This document shows positions 25,671-33,350 of a stretch of DNA of 40,664 bases, piece after piece (the stretch's first letter is position 1; every line of letters starts with the position of its first letter). Position numbers and translations under genes: made by a program. The notes below the pieces were generated by a model that saw nothing but the letters and a program-made list of their open reading frames with translations, was not told the DNA's origin and searched no databases. This DNA is from an uncultured bacterium (GTDB taxonomy: Bacteria; Cyanobacteriota; Vampirovibrionia; Gastranaerophilales; Gastranaerophilaceae), in assembly GCA_900554385.1 (NCBI GenBank), contig USHE01000001.1:1-40664 (forward strand), given 5' to 3'.

Positions 25671-27208
25671 ATACTCAATTCCTCTTTGGCAGGTTTGAAA
25701 TTAGGATTTATGGAGAGGCTTTTTTTGAAGTTATATATGGCGTCCTGCATAAGTCCCTGTGATTTACAAATCAGCCCTTGATAATAATAATATTTAAAAT
25801 TATTTTCGTCAATATATTTTGCAATTGCGAGATATTTTTTTGCGGTAGCAAAATTTTGTACATCAATCATCATTTTCGATAATTCGAGCCAGCCTTCCGT
25901 AAAATTTGAATCCAGTGCCACAGCTTTTTTGAGATATTCAAGCTTTCTTGTTGCATCTGTCATTGCGACATTATAGTAAGCCTGAGGACAGTCAGAGCGT
26001 ACTTTCAGAATTTTTGAATAAATATCTTTTGTTATATCGAGTTTGTCGAGTTTTCTTGCCGTTTCTGCAAGTCGAATTGCCGGTGCGATTGATTTTTTAT
26101 CCCGATTATAAGCTTTGTCATAGTATCTGTATGCTGTCTTGTAATCTTTATCTTTTGAATACAAATCACCCATCACAATGAGAGCCATAACGTTATTTTG
26201 TTGAATATTAAGTGCTTTTTCTGAGTAGCTTTCGGCTTTTTCATATTCTTTCATTTCAAAGTAAACTCGTGCCATAAGTGCATAGGTCGCGGTATTATGT
26301 GCTTTTTTTGTATCAGATGCTGTTAGCAGAGTACGCATTGCTTTATTAAGTTCACCTTCATAATAATAATAATATCCGAGGTGATATTTCTTTTCATAGT
26401 CTTTTTTAGCGGCTTTGTAGAGGACATATTGTTCAAGCGAATAAATTTTAGTTATATAAAATTCATTCATAACCGGAGCTTGTTTCATTTCTTCTACAAT
26501 TTTTAGTGCTGTTTTATTTTTGTTATCCTGAAGGGCAATTTCAGCTTTGAGTTTTTTATATTTCAAATTTTCAGGATTTTTATCAATTGCAGAATCAATG
26601 TATTTGTTAGCGTTAATAAGGTTATTTGCTTTTAATGACCCGAGAGCCACTATGTAATTTGCATAGTCGGATTTTTGCAAAATCTCAGTGTTTTTCATAA
26701 GTTCATTAGTGGCTTCCATACTTTGAGCGTTGTACATTATGTTTGAGTACATTTCTGCAAGATAAATTTCATCTTTTGGGTTTAATTTGGCTGACGGGTA
26801 GTAAAATCTTTGGATGTCATCATTTACGATGTAGGAAATGTTTTCGTCATTTACTTTTGACAGCGATAATTCAGCCAGAGAGAAAAATCCTAAATCTGCC
26901 ATTTTGTTTGCAATCAGCATATATGCGTAATCATTTGGAACAATAGAATTAATCAAGACTCTAAAGTCTATATAAGATGCACGGACGTTGCATTGAATAA
27001 ATCTTTCAAGAGCAATTGCGTAATGATTATGTACATCATTTTTTGTGAGGACAGCTTTTTGAGGCTTGTTAATCTGAATAATTTCTTCTGATTTTTGCGG
27101 GGCAGCATCAAGCGGATTTGCGGGTTTTATATCGTCAAAACCTGAGGCAAATGTGGCTGCTGCTGTTAATGCTAATACTGTAGATACACACAATCCTTTT
27201 TTAAACAA
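25667..27208 (-). CDS. Exported tetratricopeptide-repeat protein
   Basis: 513 residues with a signal peptide (M-F-K-K, hydrophobic core, A-A-T-F-A-S at about 22). The mature part is almost wholly helical and contains at least eight TPR-like units in the C-terminal 400 residues, for example Y-A-L-M-A-R-V-Y-F-E-M-K-E-Y-E-K-A and A-L-I-V-M-G-D-L-Y-S-K-D-K-D-Y, ending with a clear pair (Y-Y-Y-Q-G-L and A-I-Y-N-F-K-K-S-L). Periplasmic protein-binding scaffold by topology. It lies between an HD-GYP phosphodiesterase (2-base gap) and two response regulators, so it is probably part of the same signalling unit. Confidence 0.88.
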   Translation of the reverse strand: MFKKGLCVSTVLALTAAATFASGFDDIKPANPLDAAPQKSEEIIQINKPQKAVLTKNDVHNHYAIALERFIQCNVRASYIDFRVLINSIVPNDYAYMLIANKMADLGFFSLAELSLSKVNDENISYIVNDDIQRFYYPSAKLNPKDEIYLAEMYSNIMYNAQSMEATNELMKNTEILQKSDYANYIVALGSLKANNLINANKYIDSAIDKNPENLKYKKLKAEIALQDNKNKTALKIVEEMKQAPVMNEFYITKIYSLEQYVLYKAAKKDYEKKYHLGYYYYYEGELNKAMRTLLTASDTKKAHNTATYALMARVYFEMKEYEKAESYSEKALNIQQNNVMALIVMGDLYSKDKDYKTAYRYYDKAYNRDKKSIAPAIRLAETARKLDKLDITKDIYSKILKVRSDCPQAYYNVAMTDATRKLEYLKKAVALDSNFTEGWLELSKMMIDVQNFATAKKYLAIAKYIDENNFKYYYYQGLICKSQGLMQDAIYNFKKSLSINPNFKPAKEELSI

Positions 27209-27210
27209 AT

Positions 27211-28929
27211 TTATTCCTCTCCGTTATTAGTTTTACCTGAATAGTAACGATTAAACAATTCTACTATATTTTTTTGTTCCTGTGAAGCATTTTCGTCGTT
27301 TGTAAAGTTATATATATCACGCAAGTTATATTTGCTCAATATATCTGCATCTTCAGGTTTTAAGTCATTATGGTTTTCCGTAAGAAATACTCTGACGATT
27401 TTTTCTGTAGGAATTTGCAGGAATACATCCACTATATTTTTATCAAAATGAGTGCCTGAATCTTTGAGTAGAATATTTATAACATTGGCAATCGGCATTT
27501 TATCTCGATAGTGACGTCTTGACGTGATTGCGTCAAAGACATCAGATACTGCAAGAATTCTTCCTCCATAAGGGATTTCTTCTCCTTTGAGATGTCTGTA
27601 ATATCCGCTGCCGTCATATTTTTCGTGATGCGAGCAGGCAATTTCCGATATTTGTTTGAAATCTTCGGACATACAGATTTTATCTAATATATTATGAGTA
27701 ATTTGAACATGTTCTTGAATATGTTTATATTCTTCCGGTGTGAGTTTCCCTTCTTTTTGCAGAACAGAATCCCTTATGCCTATTTTTCCGATATCGTGTA
27801 AGGTTGCGGCTTTTTCTATTAATTCTTTTGTCTTTTCGTCTAATCCGAGGGCGTTTACAATAAGCATTGAATAGAGTTTCACTCTGTTTGAGTGACCTGC
27901 TGTAATCTTGTCACGGGCATCGATAGAGGCTGCAAGAGTGTTTATAAAGCTTTCAAACAGCAATTTTTGTTCTTTGTAGAGTTCCTTTTGCTGTTCAAAT
28001 AATTGAGCATTTTCCAATGCTATACTTGCACTTCCGCCGATTGCAACAAGAAGATCCTCATCATTTTTTGTAAATATTCCGTGAGCTTTATTCAGAACCT
28101 GAAATGCGCCTATGATTTCCTGATTATTGTTTTTTATAGGCATACAAAGAATTGTTTTTGTTTTGTATCCTGTTTCTTTATCAACTTCCGGATTAAATCT
28201 GTCATCGTGGTAGGCGTCTTCAATGTTTACGGATTCGCCTGTTCTGACTACATATCCGGCAAGACCTTTGTCTACAGGAAATCTTATTTCTTTGCTATCC
28301 ATACCTAAAGCTACTTTTGACCACAATTCGTTTTTATCTTTGTCAAGAAGAAAAACAGTACATCTGTCTGCCTGCATTGCAATTTTTGTTTCTTCCGCAA
28401 TTACTTTCAAAAGTTCTGTAATGTCAGTCAGGGCATTAATTGAACGTCCTATTTTTACAAGAGAAACCAGAGGATCGCTTTGTATCGGTAAATTGAACTC
28501 CAGACCGCTTTGGAGCTGTTTAATTCTGGTTAATATGAAGCCTAGAAGGTTAAACTCATCTTTTTTAATTCCGTAATTTTTAGCGTTTTGAAAATGTAAA
28601 AGTGCGACATCAGTATTGTTTTCGCAGTAATTTATATTGCCCATTGAGATTTCATAGAAAATTTTTGATGTTATATCTCCGTCAAGTTCTGCCATATAAC
28701 AGCTGTCTTGCAACAATCCGAGTGCAGATTTGTAGTTACTTTTGTCTTCAAGATAATCCAGCATTCCGATAAGGCTCAGACAGATTGACATATATTTTCC
28801 GGCTTTTTGTTTTTTGAATATTTCCTGAGCTTCCAGTATTTGTTGTTTAGCTGTAGCATAATCCTTATTTTCCAGCGCAATTAAACTTTTTTGAATAAGT
28901 TCGCAACCTTCTGTCATCACCTTTTTCAT
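27211..28929 (-). CDS. GAF / HD-GYP protein (putative cyclic-di-GMP phosphodiesterase)
   Basis: 572 residues. Residues 1-150 are TPR-like helices. A GAF sensor domain spans about 180-320 (R-C-T-V-F-L-L-D, then L-A-G-Y-V-V-R-T-G and V-A-I-G-G-S-A-S-I-A-L-E-N). An HD-GYP domain spans about 330-520 with H378-D379-I-G-K-I-G-I, H434-H-E-K-Y-D-G-S-G-Y-Y and G-R-I-L-A-V-S-D-V-F-D-A. The third motif letter is Tyr444 where Pro is usual (GYY rather than GYP), while the metal ligands are present. Expected to hydrolyse cyclic-di-GMP in response to a ligand sensed by GAF. It heads a four-gene operon with an exported TPR protein and two response regulators. Confidence 0.93.
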   Translation of the reverse strand: MKKVMTEGCELIQKSLIALENKDYATAKQQILEAQEIFKKQKAGKYMSICLSLIGMLDYLEDKSNYKSALGLLQDSCYMAELDGDITSKIFYEISMGNINYCENNTDVALLHFQNAKNYGIKKDEFNLLGFILTRIKQLQSGLEFNLPIQSDPLVSLVKIGRSINALTDITELLKVIAEETKIAMQADRCTVFLLDKDKNELWSKVALGMDSKEIRFPVDKGLAGYVVRTGESVNIEDAYHDDRFNPEVDKETGYKTKTILCMPIKNNNQEIIGAFQVLNKAHGIFTKNDEDLLVAIGGSASIALENAQLFEQQKELYKEQKLLFESFINTLAASIDARDKITAGHSNRVKLYSMLIVNALGLDEKTKELIEKAATLHDIGKIGIRDSVLQKEGKLTPEEYKHIQEHVQITHNILDKICMSEDFKQISEIACSHHEKYDGSGYYRHLKGEEIPYGGRILAVSDVFDAITSRRHYRDKMPIANVINILLKDSGTHFDKNIVDVFLQIPTEKIVRVFLTENHNDLKPEDADILSKYNLRDIYNFTNDENASQEQKNIVELFNRYYSGKTNNGEE

Positions 28930-29006
28930 TTTCGCTATCCTTTTACAATCTTCTATTTTTATTATACAATATTTTATTATAGATTACAAATCAATAGAGA
29001 GAACGT

Positions 29007-29693
29007 ATGAAAAAAATAACAATTTTAATTCCTGTTTATAACGAAGTCGGAACGCTTGAAGAAATTTTGAAAAAAGTTGAAAATGCGGATTTTTGCGGTT
29101 TGGAAAAAGAAATTATTTTGATTGATGACTATTCTACAGACGGAACGAGAGAAATATATGCGAGATTGCCTTATAAAGTTTTATACCACGATTTTAATCA
29201 GGGCAAAGGTGCTGCATTACGTACGGGATTTGAAAATGCAACAGGTGATATTATAGTCATACAGGATGCTGATTTGGAATATGATCCTGTGGATTATACA
29301 CCTCTTGTAAGGCTTATTGTAGATGGAAAAGCTGATGTCTGTTACGGGTCAAGACTTTCAGGCGGTAAACCGTCACGTTCTTTTATGTTTACACATCTTT
29401 TGGGTAATAAATTTTTATCGCTTATGACAAATATTCTCTACGGGTCGACTTTAACTGATATGGAAACTTGTTATAAGGCTTTTAAGGCAGATTTTATTAA
29501 AGGGATTAAAATTAAATCAGACAGGTTTGATTTTGAGCCGGAAATTACTGCAAAAGTTTTGAAAAGGGGCGCAAGACTTTATGAACTTCCTGTTTCTTAT
29601 TACGGACGGGAGTTTTCAGAGGGCAAAAAAATTACCTGGAAAGATGGTATTCACGCAATAATTGCTTTGATAAAGTACAGGTTTGTTGATTAG
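29007..29693 (+). CDS. Family 2 glycosyltransferase (dolichyl/undecaprenyl-phosphate sugar synthase type)
   Basis: 228 residues, GT-A fold: I-L-I-P-V-Y-N-E at the start, I-L-I-D-D-Y-S-T-D-G-T for nucleotide binding, N-Q-G-K-G-A-A-L-R-T-G, the metal-binding Q-D-A-D-L-E-Y-D-P near 92, Y-G-S-R, and a C-terminal R-F-x-F-E-P-E-I-T-A-K. The close spacing and lack of a C-terminal membrane pair fit DPM1-like enzymes that load a sugar onto a polyprenyl phosphate for cell-envelope glycan assembly. Transcribed divergently from the HD-GYP operon, with a ribosome binding site agaga only moderately good. Confidence 0.9.
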   Translation: MKKITILIPVYNEVGTLEEILKKVENADFCGLEKEIILIDDYSTDGTREIYARLPYKVLYHDFNQGKGAALRTGFENATGDIIVIQDADLEYDPVDYTPLVRLIVDGKADVCYGSRLSGGKPSRSFMFTHLLGNKFLSLMTNILYGSTLTDMETCYKAFKADFIKGIKIKSDRFDFEPEITAKVLKRGARLYELPVSYYGREFSEGKKITWKDGIHAIIALIKYRFVD

Positions 29694-29719
29694 TTTACAA
29701 TTCCACATTGCAAGTTTTA

Positions 29720-29748
29720 TTGACACATACGTTAAGATATGTTAAGAT
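29720..29748 (+). promoter_or_regulatory. Promoter of the zinc-ribbon gene
   Basis: TTGACA (29720-29725), 17-base spacer, TAAGAT (29743-29748) with extended TGT. The octamer gttaagat occurs twice in direct repeat across the spacer and -10. Confidence 0.65.
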
Positions 29749-29775
29749 GTCTGCATTAAAAATGGAGGGTTAATT

Positions 29776-30291
29776 ATGGCTGATACACACCAAACTTTGA
29801 GATGTCCTGCTTGCGGTAAAGAGATGAAGAAGATTTTTATTCCGTCACAGGGTGTTAATATTGATATTTGTACTGACGGCTGCGGCGGAATTTTTTTCGA
29901 TAACAGAGAATTTAAAATGTTTGATGAAAAACATGAAGATATTGAGGATATTATTAAAGCAGTTGAAAATAAAGAATTTACAAGTGTAGATGAATCATTA
30001 CCGAGATATTGTCCGGCTTGCGGGGCTAAAATGGTCAAAAACTATGCCAGCGTAAGAAAGGAAGTTCAGATTGACGAATGTTACAGCTGCGGCGGAAAGT
30101 TTCTTGACCATGGAGAACTTACTAAAATCAGAAGCCAGTATGAAACGGAACTTGAACGTTCAAACGATTTTATGAAGTGTGTTTACAATGAAATAGGCGG
30201 AGAAATTAAAGCTGTCGAAGCTGCGTCTGAGAAAGCTCAAAGAAATAAATCCTTATTGAGAAAGTTGTTTGATAACTTAATTTTGGGTTAA
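29776..30291 (+). CDS. Double zinc-ribbon (TFIIB-type) protein
   Basis: 171 residues. Two copies of a zinc-ribbon module: C-P-A-C-G-K-E-M with C-T-D-G-C-G-G-I-F-F-D (about 11-50), and C-P-A-C-G-A-K-M with C-Y-S-C-G-G-K-F-L-D (about 77-112). Each pair of CxxC knuckles (one spaced Cx3C) can hold one zinc. The second knuckle with G-G-x-F-x-D-x-x-E is typical of the bacterial zf-TFIIB family, whose function is not established. The C-terminal 55 residues are a basic, helical tail. It is monocistronic with its own promoter. Confidence 0.88.
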   Translation: MADTHQTLRCPACGKEMKKIFIPSQGVNIDICTDGCGGIFFDNREFKMFDEKHEDIEDIIKAVENKEFTSVDESLPRYCPACGAKMVKNYASVRKEVQIDECYSCGGKFLDHGELTKIRSQYETELERSNDFMKCVYNEIGGEIKAVEAASEKAQRNKSLLRKLFDNLILG

Positions 30292-30442
30292 GTAGTAAAG
30301 GCAGGTAGCTATAAGGTTTTTGCCTGAGGCAGAATGATTGCGGACAGACTGTAAATCTACTGCTCGTCAGTGACTTTGGCAGTGCATTGAGCAGTCCGAA
30401 GATTCGTGTGCTTAAGGTAACACCGGGTTGTAATTATATGGT
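30292..30442 (+). ncRNA. Candidate structured RNA leader upstream of pheA (unidentified)
   Basis: Gene-free and more GC-rich than other intergenic DNA here. Stems visible: a perfect 7-bp actgctc/gagcagt (30359-30365 with 30389-30395) enclosed by cgga/tccg (30351-30354 with 30395-30398, sharing one base), aggca/tgcct (about 30300-30325), and gtgt/acac near 30406-30423. It ends 10-20 bases before the pheA start, which has no ribosome binding site. It may be a cis-regulatory leader or a decayed structured RNA. I could not match it to a known riboswitch, T-box or intact tRNA. Confidence 0.35.
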
Positions 30443-31306
30443 ATGATAATGAAATTCGACAATGTTGAAAATATCGCGTATTTAGGACCAAGTGCCTCTT
30501 TTTCAGAGATGGCAAAAGATTTGTTCTGCACAAGGTATAACATTTCGGCTTATCCTATTCCTATGCCGACTATACGGCAGGTTATCGAGTATGTTGAAAA
30601 TAATCCGGAAACTCTCGGTGTTCTTCCAGTTGAGAATTCAATTGAGGGAACGGTGAGGGAAACCCTCGATACTCTTATGCATAGCAAAAACCAGAATATA
30701 AAGATTTTATCCCAGATAATTATGCCGATACGCCACTGCCTTTTAGCCAGAACTACAGAATTTTACAGTATAACAGGCGGGGTAATCTCCCATCCTCAGG
30801 CTCTTGCGCAGTGCCAGAACTTTATTCATAATGAACTTCCCCGTAATATAAGACATATTGAAACTTCTAGTACGGCAGAAGCCGCACGAAGTCTTGCTGA
30901 TTATAATCTTACTTATGCAGCCATCGGCAGTGAAAAAACTGCAGAAGTTTATAATTTAAATATTTTAAGGGAAAATATAAATGATGATAAATCAAATAGA
31001 ACGAGATTTATTCTTATAGGTGATTTTGAAACTGAAAAAACCGGCAGAGATAGAACCTCTATTGCCTTTGCTACAGAAAATAAACCAGGTGCTTTGATGG
31101 AAATTTTGAATATTTTTTATCAAAATAACATAAATCTTTCCTATATATCCTCCCGTCCGTCGAAGCAAGAATTTGGGGATTATATATTTATTGTTAATTT
31201 TGACGGGCATGTAAAATCAAAAAAAATACTGGATACTCTTTCTAAAGTTAGGGAAAAAACTACTTTTATGAAATTTTTAGGTTCATATGAAAAGAATGTT
31301 TCTTGA
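30443..31306 (+). CDS. pheA: Prephenate dehydratase with ACT domain
   Basis: Converts prephenate to phenylpyruvate in phenylalanine synthesis. The dehydratase domain (about 7-190) has Y-L-G-P-S-A-S-F-S, L-P-V-E-N-S-I-E-G-T-V, S-H-P-Q-A-L-A-Q-C, S-T-A-E-A-A and the catalytic T-R-F near 186. The ACT regulatory domain (about 200-280) has N-K-P-G-A-L-M-E-I-L and S-S-R-P, the ESRP-type phenylalanine site. Monofunctional (no chorismate mutase). The start is either ATG 30443 or ATG 30449; neither has a Shine-Dalgarno sequence. A gene-free, possibly structured leader lies upstream. Confidence 0.94.
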   Translation: MIMKFDNVENIAYLGPSASFSEMAKDLFCTRYNISAYPIPMPTIRQVIEYVENNPETLGVLPVENSIEGTVRETLDTLMHSKNQNIKILSQIIMPIRHCLLARTTEFYSITGGVISHPQALAQCQNFIHNELPRNIRHIETSSTAEAARSLADYNLTYAAIGSEKTAEVYNLNILRENINDDKSNRTRFILIGDFETEKTGRDRTSIAFATENKPGALMEILNIFYQNNINLSYISSRPSKQEFGDYIFIVNFDGHVKSKKILDTLSKVREKTTFMKFLGSYEKNVS

Positions 31307-31332
31307 CGGATTTTTACATCATAGGATATAAT
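31303..31332 (+). promoter_or_regulatory. Strong promoter for the tail-fibre pair
   Basis: TTGACG (31303-31308, overlapping the pheA stop), 18-base spacer, TATAAT (31327-31332). Confidence 0.65.
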
Positions 31333-31381
31333 ATCTTATACGCTTTATTTATTTCTGTTCCTAAATATGGGAAGGAAATAT

Positions 31382-32323
31382 ATGTCAAATTCTCTCATAC
31401 CATATTCGTTTACTCCCGGAGCAAAGGCTAAGGCTCAGGAGGTAAATGCAAATTTTATTGCACTGGCAGAAAAAATTGAAGAAAATCGTGAATATACGAC
31501 TGGTCAAATAGCAGAAACTGTTGAAAAAATTGAACAGTCCACCGCTGAAGCTGAAAATAAAAAGGCTGACAAAAATTTGGGCAATACTTCTTTGATTTCA
31601 AATTGTGTTTTAGAATGTCCGAATGGGATCGTAACGGCTTCTGAAAATATAATTACAGTCAAAAAAGGTTTAAAAGTTATGATTCCTGATGGCTTCAATG
31701 AAGACGGAACACTTAAAACTATTACTTATGAAGTGCCTGAAGATATGAAGGTTACTGCGGTTAATAATTCTTATGTGAACTGTATTTATGTAACACCGAA
31801 CAGTTGTGGGTATGCTCAGTCTTATCTTGCATCTGAGGAAAAAATTTATGATAAACGTGGCATTGTATATGTTATGTCAGAAAACAAGTCTTATTTATAT
31901 AATGCTGAAACTTCGGACTGGGAAGCTATACAGGCTGTTGTAGTAGCACTTTATACTATTGCGGATAATGTTATTACATTTACAGAAATTGAAAAACCGG
32001 TGCAGGTACTTTCTTATGCTGACAGAAAAGCTGTATTAAATTGGATGATGCCTTGTTACCAAAATGCGGTGTCAAAGGTATGGGGAAATGCATATATCGC
32101 ACCATGCAATGGGTGGATTTATGCTTTTGCTACAGCACAGATAAATACATATCAGTCGCTTATCTTAAATGGCGTTTATTATACCTTTAACTGGGTTCGC
32201 AATGGGGATCAAGCATCTTCCTGTTGTATGCTGCCAGTAAAAAAGGGGGACTCTTATTGTACTTACAACGGTTATGTTAATACTGCTTATGTTTTCTTTA
32301 TACCAATGCAAGGAGGTAAGTAA
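31382..32323 (+). CDS. Phage tail-fibre-like protein
   Basis: 313 residues from the ATG at 31382, which follows ggaagga; an ATG 15 bases earlier lies upstream of that ribosome binding site. The N-terminus (Y-S-F-T-P-G-A-K-A-K-A-Q-E-V-N-A-N-F-I-A-L) is a pattern commonly found at the start of phage tail-fibre or collar proteins, followed by a short coiled coil and a strand-rich C-terminal domain with Cys, Trp and Tyr, as expected for a trimeric receptor-binding tip. Its partner gene overlaps by one base (TAATG). No other phage genes are nearby, so it is an orphan cassette with its own strong promoter. Confidence 0.75.
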   Translation: MSNSLIPYSFTPGAKAKAQEVNANFIALAEKIEENREYTTGQIAETVEKIEQSTAEAENKKADKNLGNTSLISNCVLECPNGIVTASENIITVKKGLKVMIPDGFNEDGTLKTITYEVPEDMKVTAVNNSYVNCIYVTPNSCGYAQSYLASEEKIYDKRGIVYVMSENKSYLYNAETSDWEAIQAVVVALYTIADNVITFTEIEKPVQVLSYADRKAVLNWMMPCYQNAVSKVWGNAYIAPCNGWIYAFATAQINTYQSLILNGVYYTFNWVRNGDQASSCCMLPVKKGDSYCTYNGYVNTAYVFFIPMQGGK

Positions 32324-32691
32324 TGTTTTATGTAATAAAAGATGAAAAATTGTATGAATTTGGAGATAATGTTAATTTCGCTTGGGAATATCCGCTAGAG
32401 GCACAAGAACTCACAGGTGTATCGCTTTCTGAATTTTATAAAAGTATGGATAGGTACAAAGTTAGAGAAGGTAAGCTGGTTGATATCTCTCAAACGGAAG
32501 AATATCTTGCAAAAGTGGCAGAAGAAGAAAAACTTGCTAAAAAAGAAGATATTCAAAATAAATTGGAGGAACTTGATTTAAAGTGTATCAGAGCAATGCG
32601 TGAGGGCGGTGTTGATAAAGACGGTATTCCTTTTTTGGAAAAATATCAATCTGAAATCATTGAGCTGCGTGAGGAGTACAATTCTTTATAA
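32323..32691 (+). CDS. Small phage tail-associated protein (fibre assembly/chaperone type)
   Basis: 122 residues, starting within the stop of the tail-fibre gene (TAATG), so translationally coupled. The N-terminal half (F-Y-V-I-K-D-E-K-L-Y-E-F) and the C-terminal helix region (A-M-R-E-G-G-V-D-K-D-G-I-P-F-L-E-K-Y) resemble small proteins encoded just after phage tail fibres, some of which are assembly chaperones. The assignment is by position and general pattern. Ends at a strong terminator. Confidence 0.65.
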   Translation: MFYVIKDEKLYEFGDNVNFAWEYPLEAQELTGVSLSEFYKSMDRYKVREGKLVDISQTEEYLAKVAEEEKLAKKEDIQNKLEELDLKCIRAMREGGVDKDGIPFLEKYQSEIIELREEYNSL

Positions 32692-32696
32692 TTAAT

Positions 32697-32722
32697 AAAA
32701 AGGGTCTTAAAAGACCCTTTTT
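32697..32722. terminator. Bidirectional rho-independent terminator
   Basis: 12-base perfect inverted repeat (aaaaagggtctt with aagacccttttt, 2-base spacer), between convergent genes. Confidence 0.88.
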
Positions 32723-33249
32723 TATTTTAGATATTCCATCATACATCTTTGCAGGCTTTTTACAATGTTTTTTGCACAACGCTTTATCCCTTTGGGGTTG
32801 TGCATATCTTCAACAATTTCTGCAAATGGCTTATTCATTTCTTCAGAAAGTTTTTTATCTAACAAAAGAGCTTTATCTGCATAATCGCTTATTAAATATT
32901 TTCTGTCGTGGATGAAAGAGCTTTCCGGCATTTTGGAAACTTTATCTGAAAGTTTTCCTATAAAGCTGAAAACAGGAAGAAATTTGTCATGTTCGGGTAT
33001 TAATTTTCCGTTTAACGCAAAAATATCGGTGTCAAATGTTTTACAGTGACCAATATTTACAAAATTTGAATAGTAGGGGTTTTGTAAGTCCGGAAACTTT
33101 TTTATAAGATTTTTATATTCGCTTAAATCATTTCCAAGTGCGTCATCTGTCAATTGAGTATTAAAATATCTAAATTTATTATATTTGCAATGATCATCCT
33201 TATCGACAACAAAACTTGCATTTCTTATTCCTGTAAAAGATATATTCAT
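32722..33249 (-). CDS. Unknown protein with an N-terminal I-S-F-T-G motif
   Basis: 175 residues, soluble, ribosome binding site gaggtg. The first residues are M-N-I-S-F-T-G-I, a clear example of the short I-x-F-x-G tag seen near the N-terminus of several unknown proteins here. The rest is mixed alpha/beta with many Lys and Asp, ending in a Cys-containing basic helix. No catalytic pattern recognised. Flanked by a phage-like cassette and tyrS; probably lineage-restricted. Confidence 0.7.
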   Translation of the reverse strand: MNISFTGIRNASFVVDKDDHCKYNKFRYFNTQLTDDALGNDLSEYKNLIKKFPDLQNPYYSNFVNIGHCKTFDTDIFALNGKLIPEHDKFLPVFSFIGKLSDKVSKMPESSFIHDRKYLISDYADKALLLDKKLSEEMNKPFAEIVEDMHNPKGIKRCAKNIVKSLQRCMMEYLK

Positions 33250-33298
33250 ATTTCACCTCTTTTTAATTTTAAATCGAAAGCAAAAAAAATTTGCTATT

Positions 33299-33327
33299 TT
33301 GTAAAGAAATTTTGTTTCTGGTACAAT
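33299..33327 (+). promoter_or_regulatory. tyrS promoter
   Basis: TTGTAA (33299-33304), 17-base spacer, TACAAT (33322-33327). Ribosome binding site aaaggag follows. Confidence 0.6.
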
Positions 33328-33350
33328 TTTTTTACTAAAGGAGAGAAATT

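Noticed and set aside
30300..30335. Cyclic-di-GMP (GEMM-I) riboswitch
   Set aside because: A ggtagct segment looks similar to one helix, but the first half of the aptamer and its conserved internal sequence are missing.
30292..30442. T-box or intact tRNA-Tyr upstream of pheA
   Set aside because: The expected T-box core with UGGN is absent (the region reads aaggtaacaccggg), and the anticodon-like stem has only three pairs with a poor T-arm. Kept only as an unidentified structured region.
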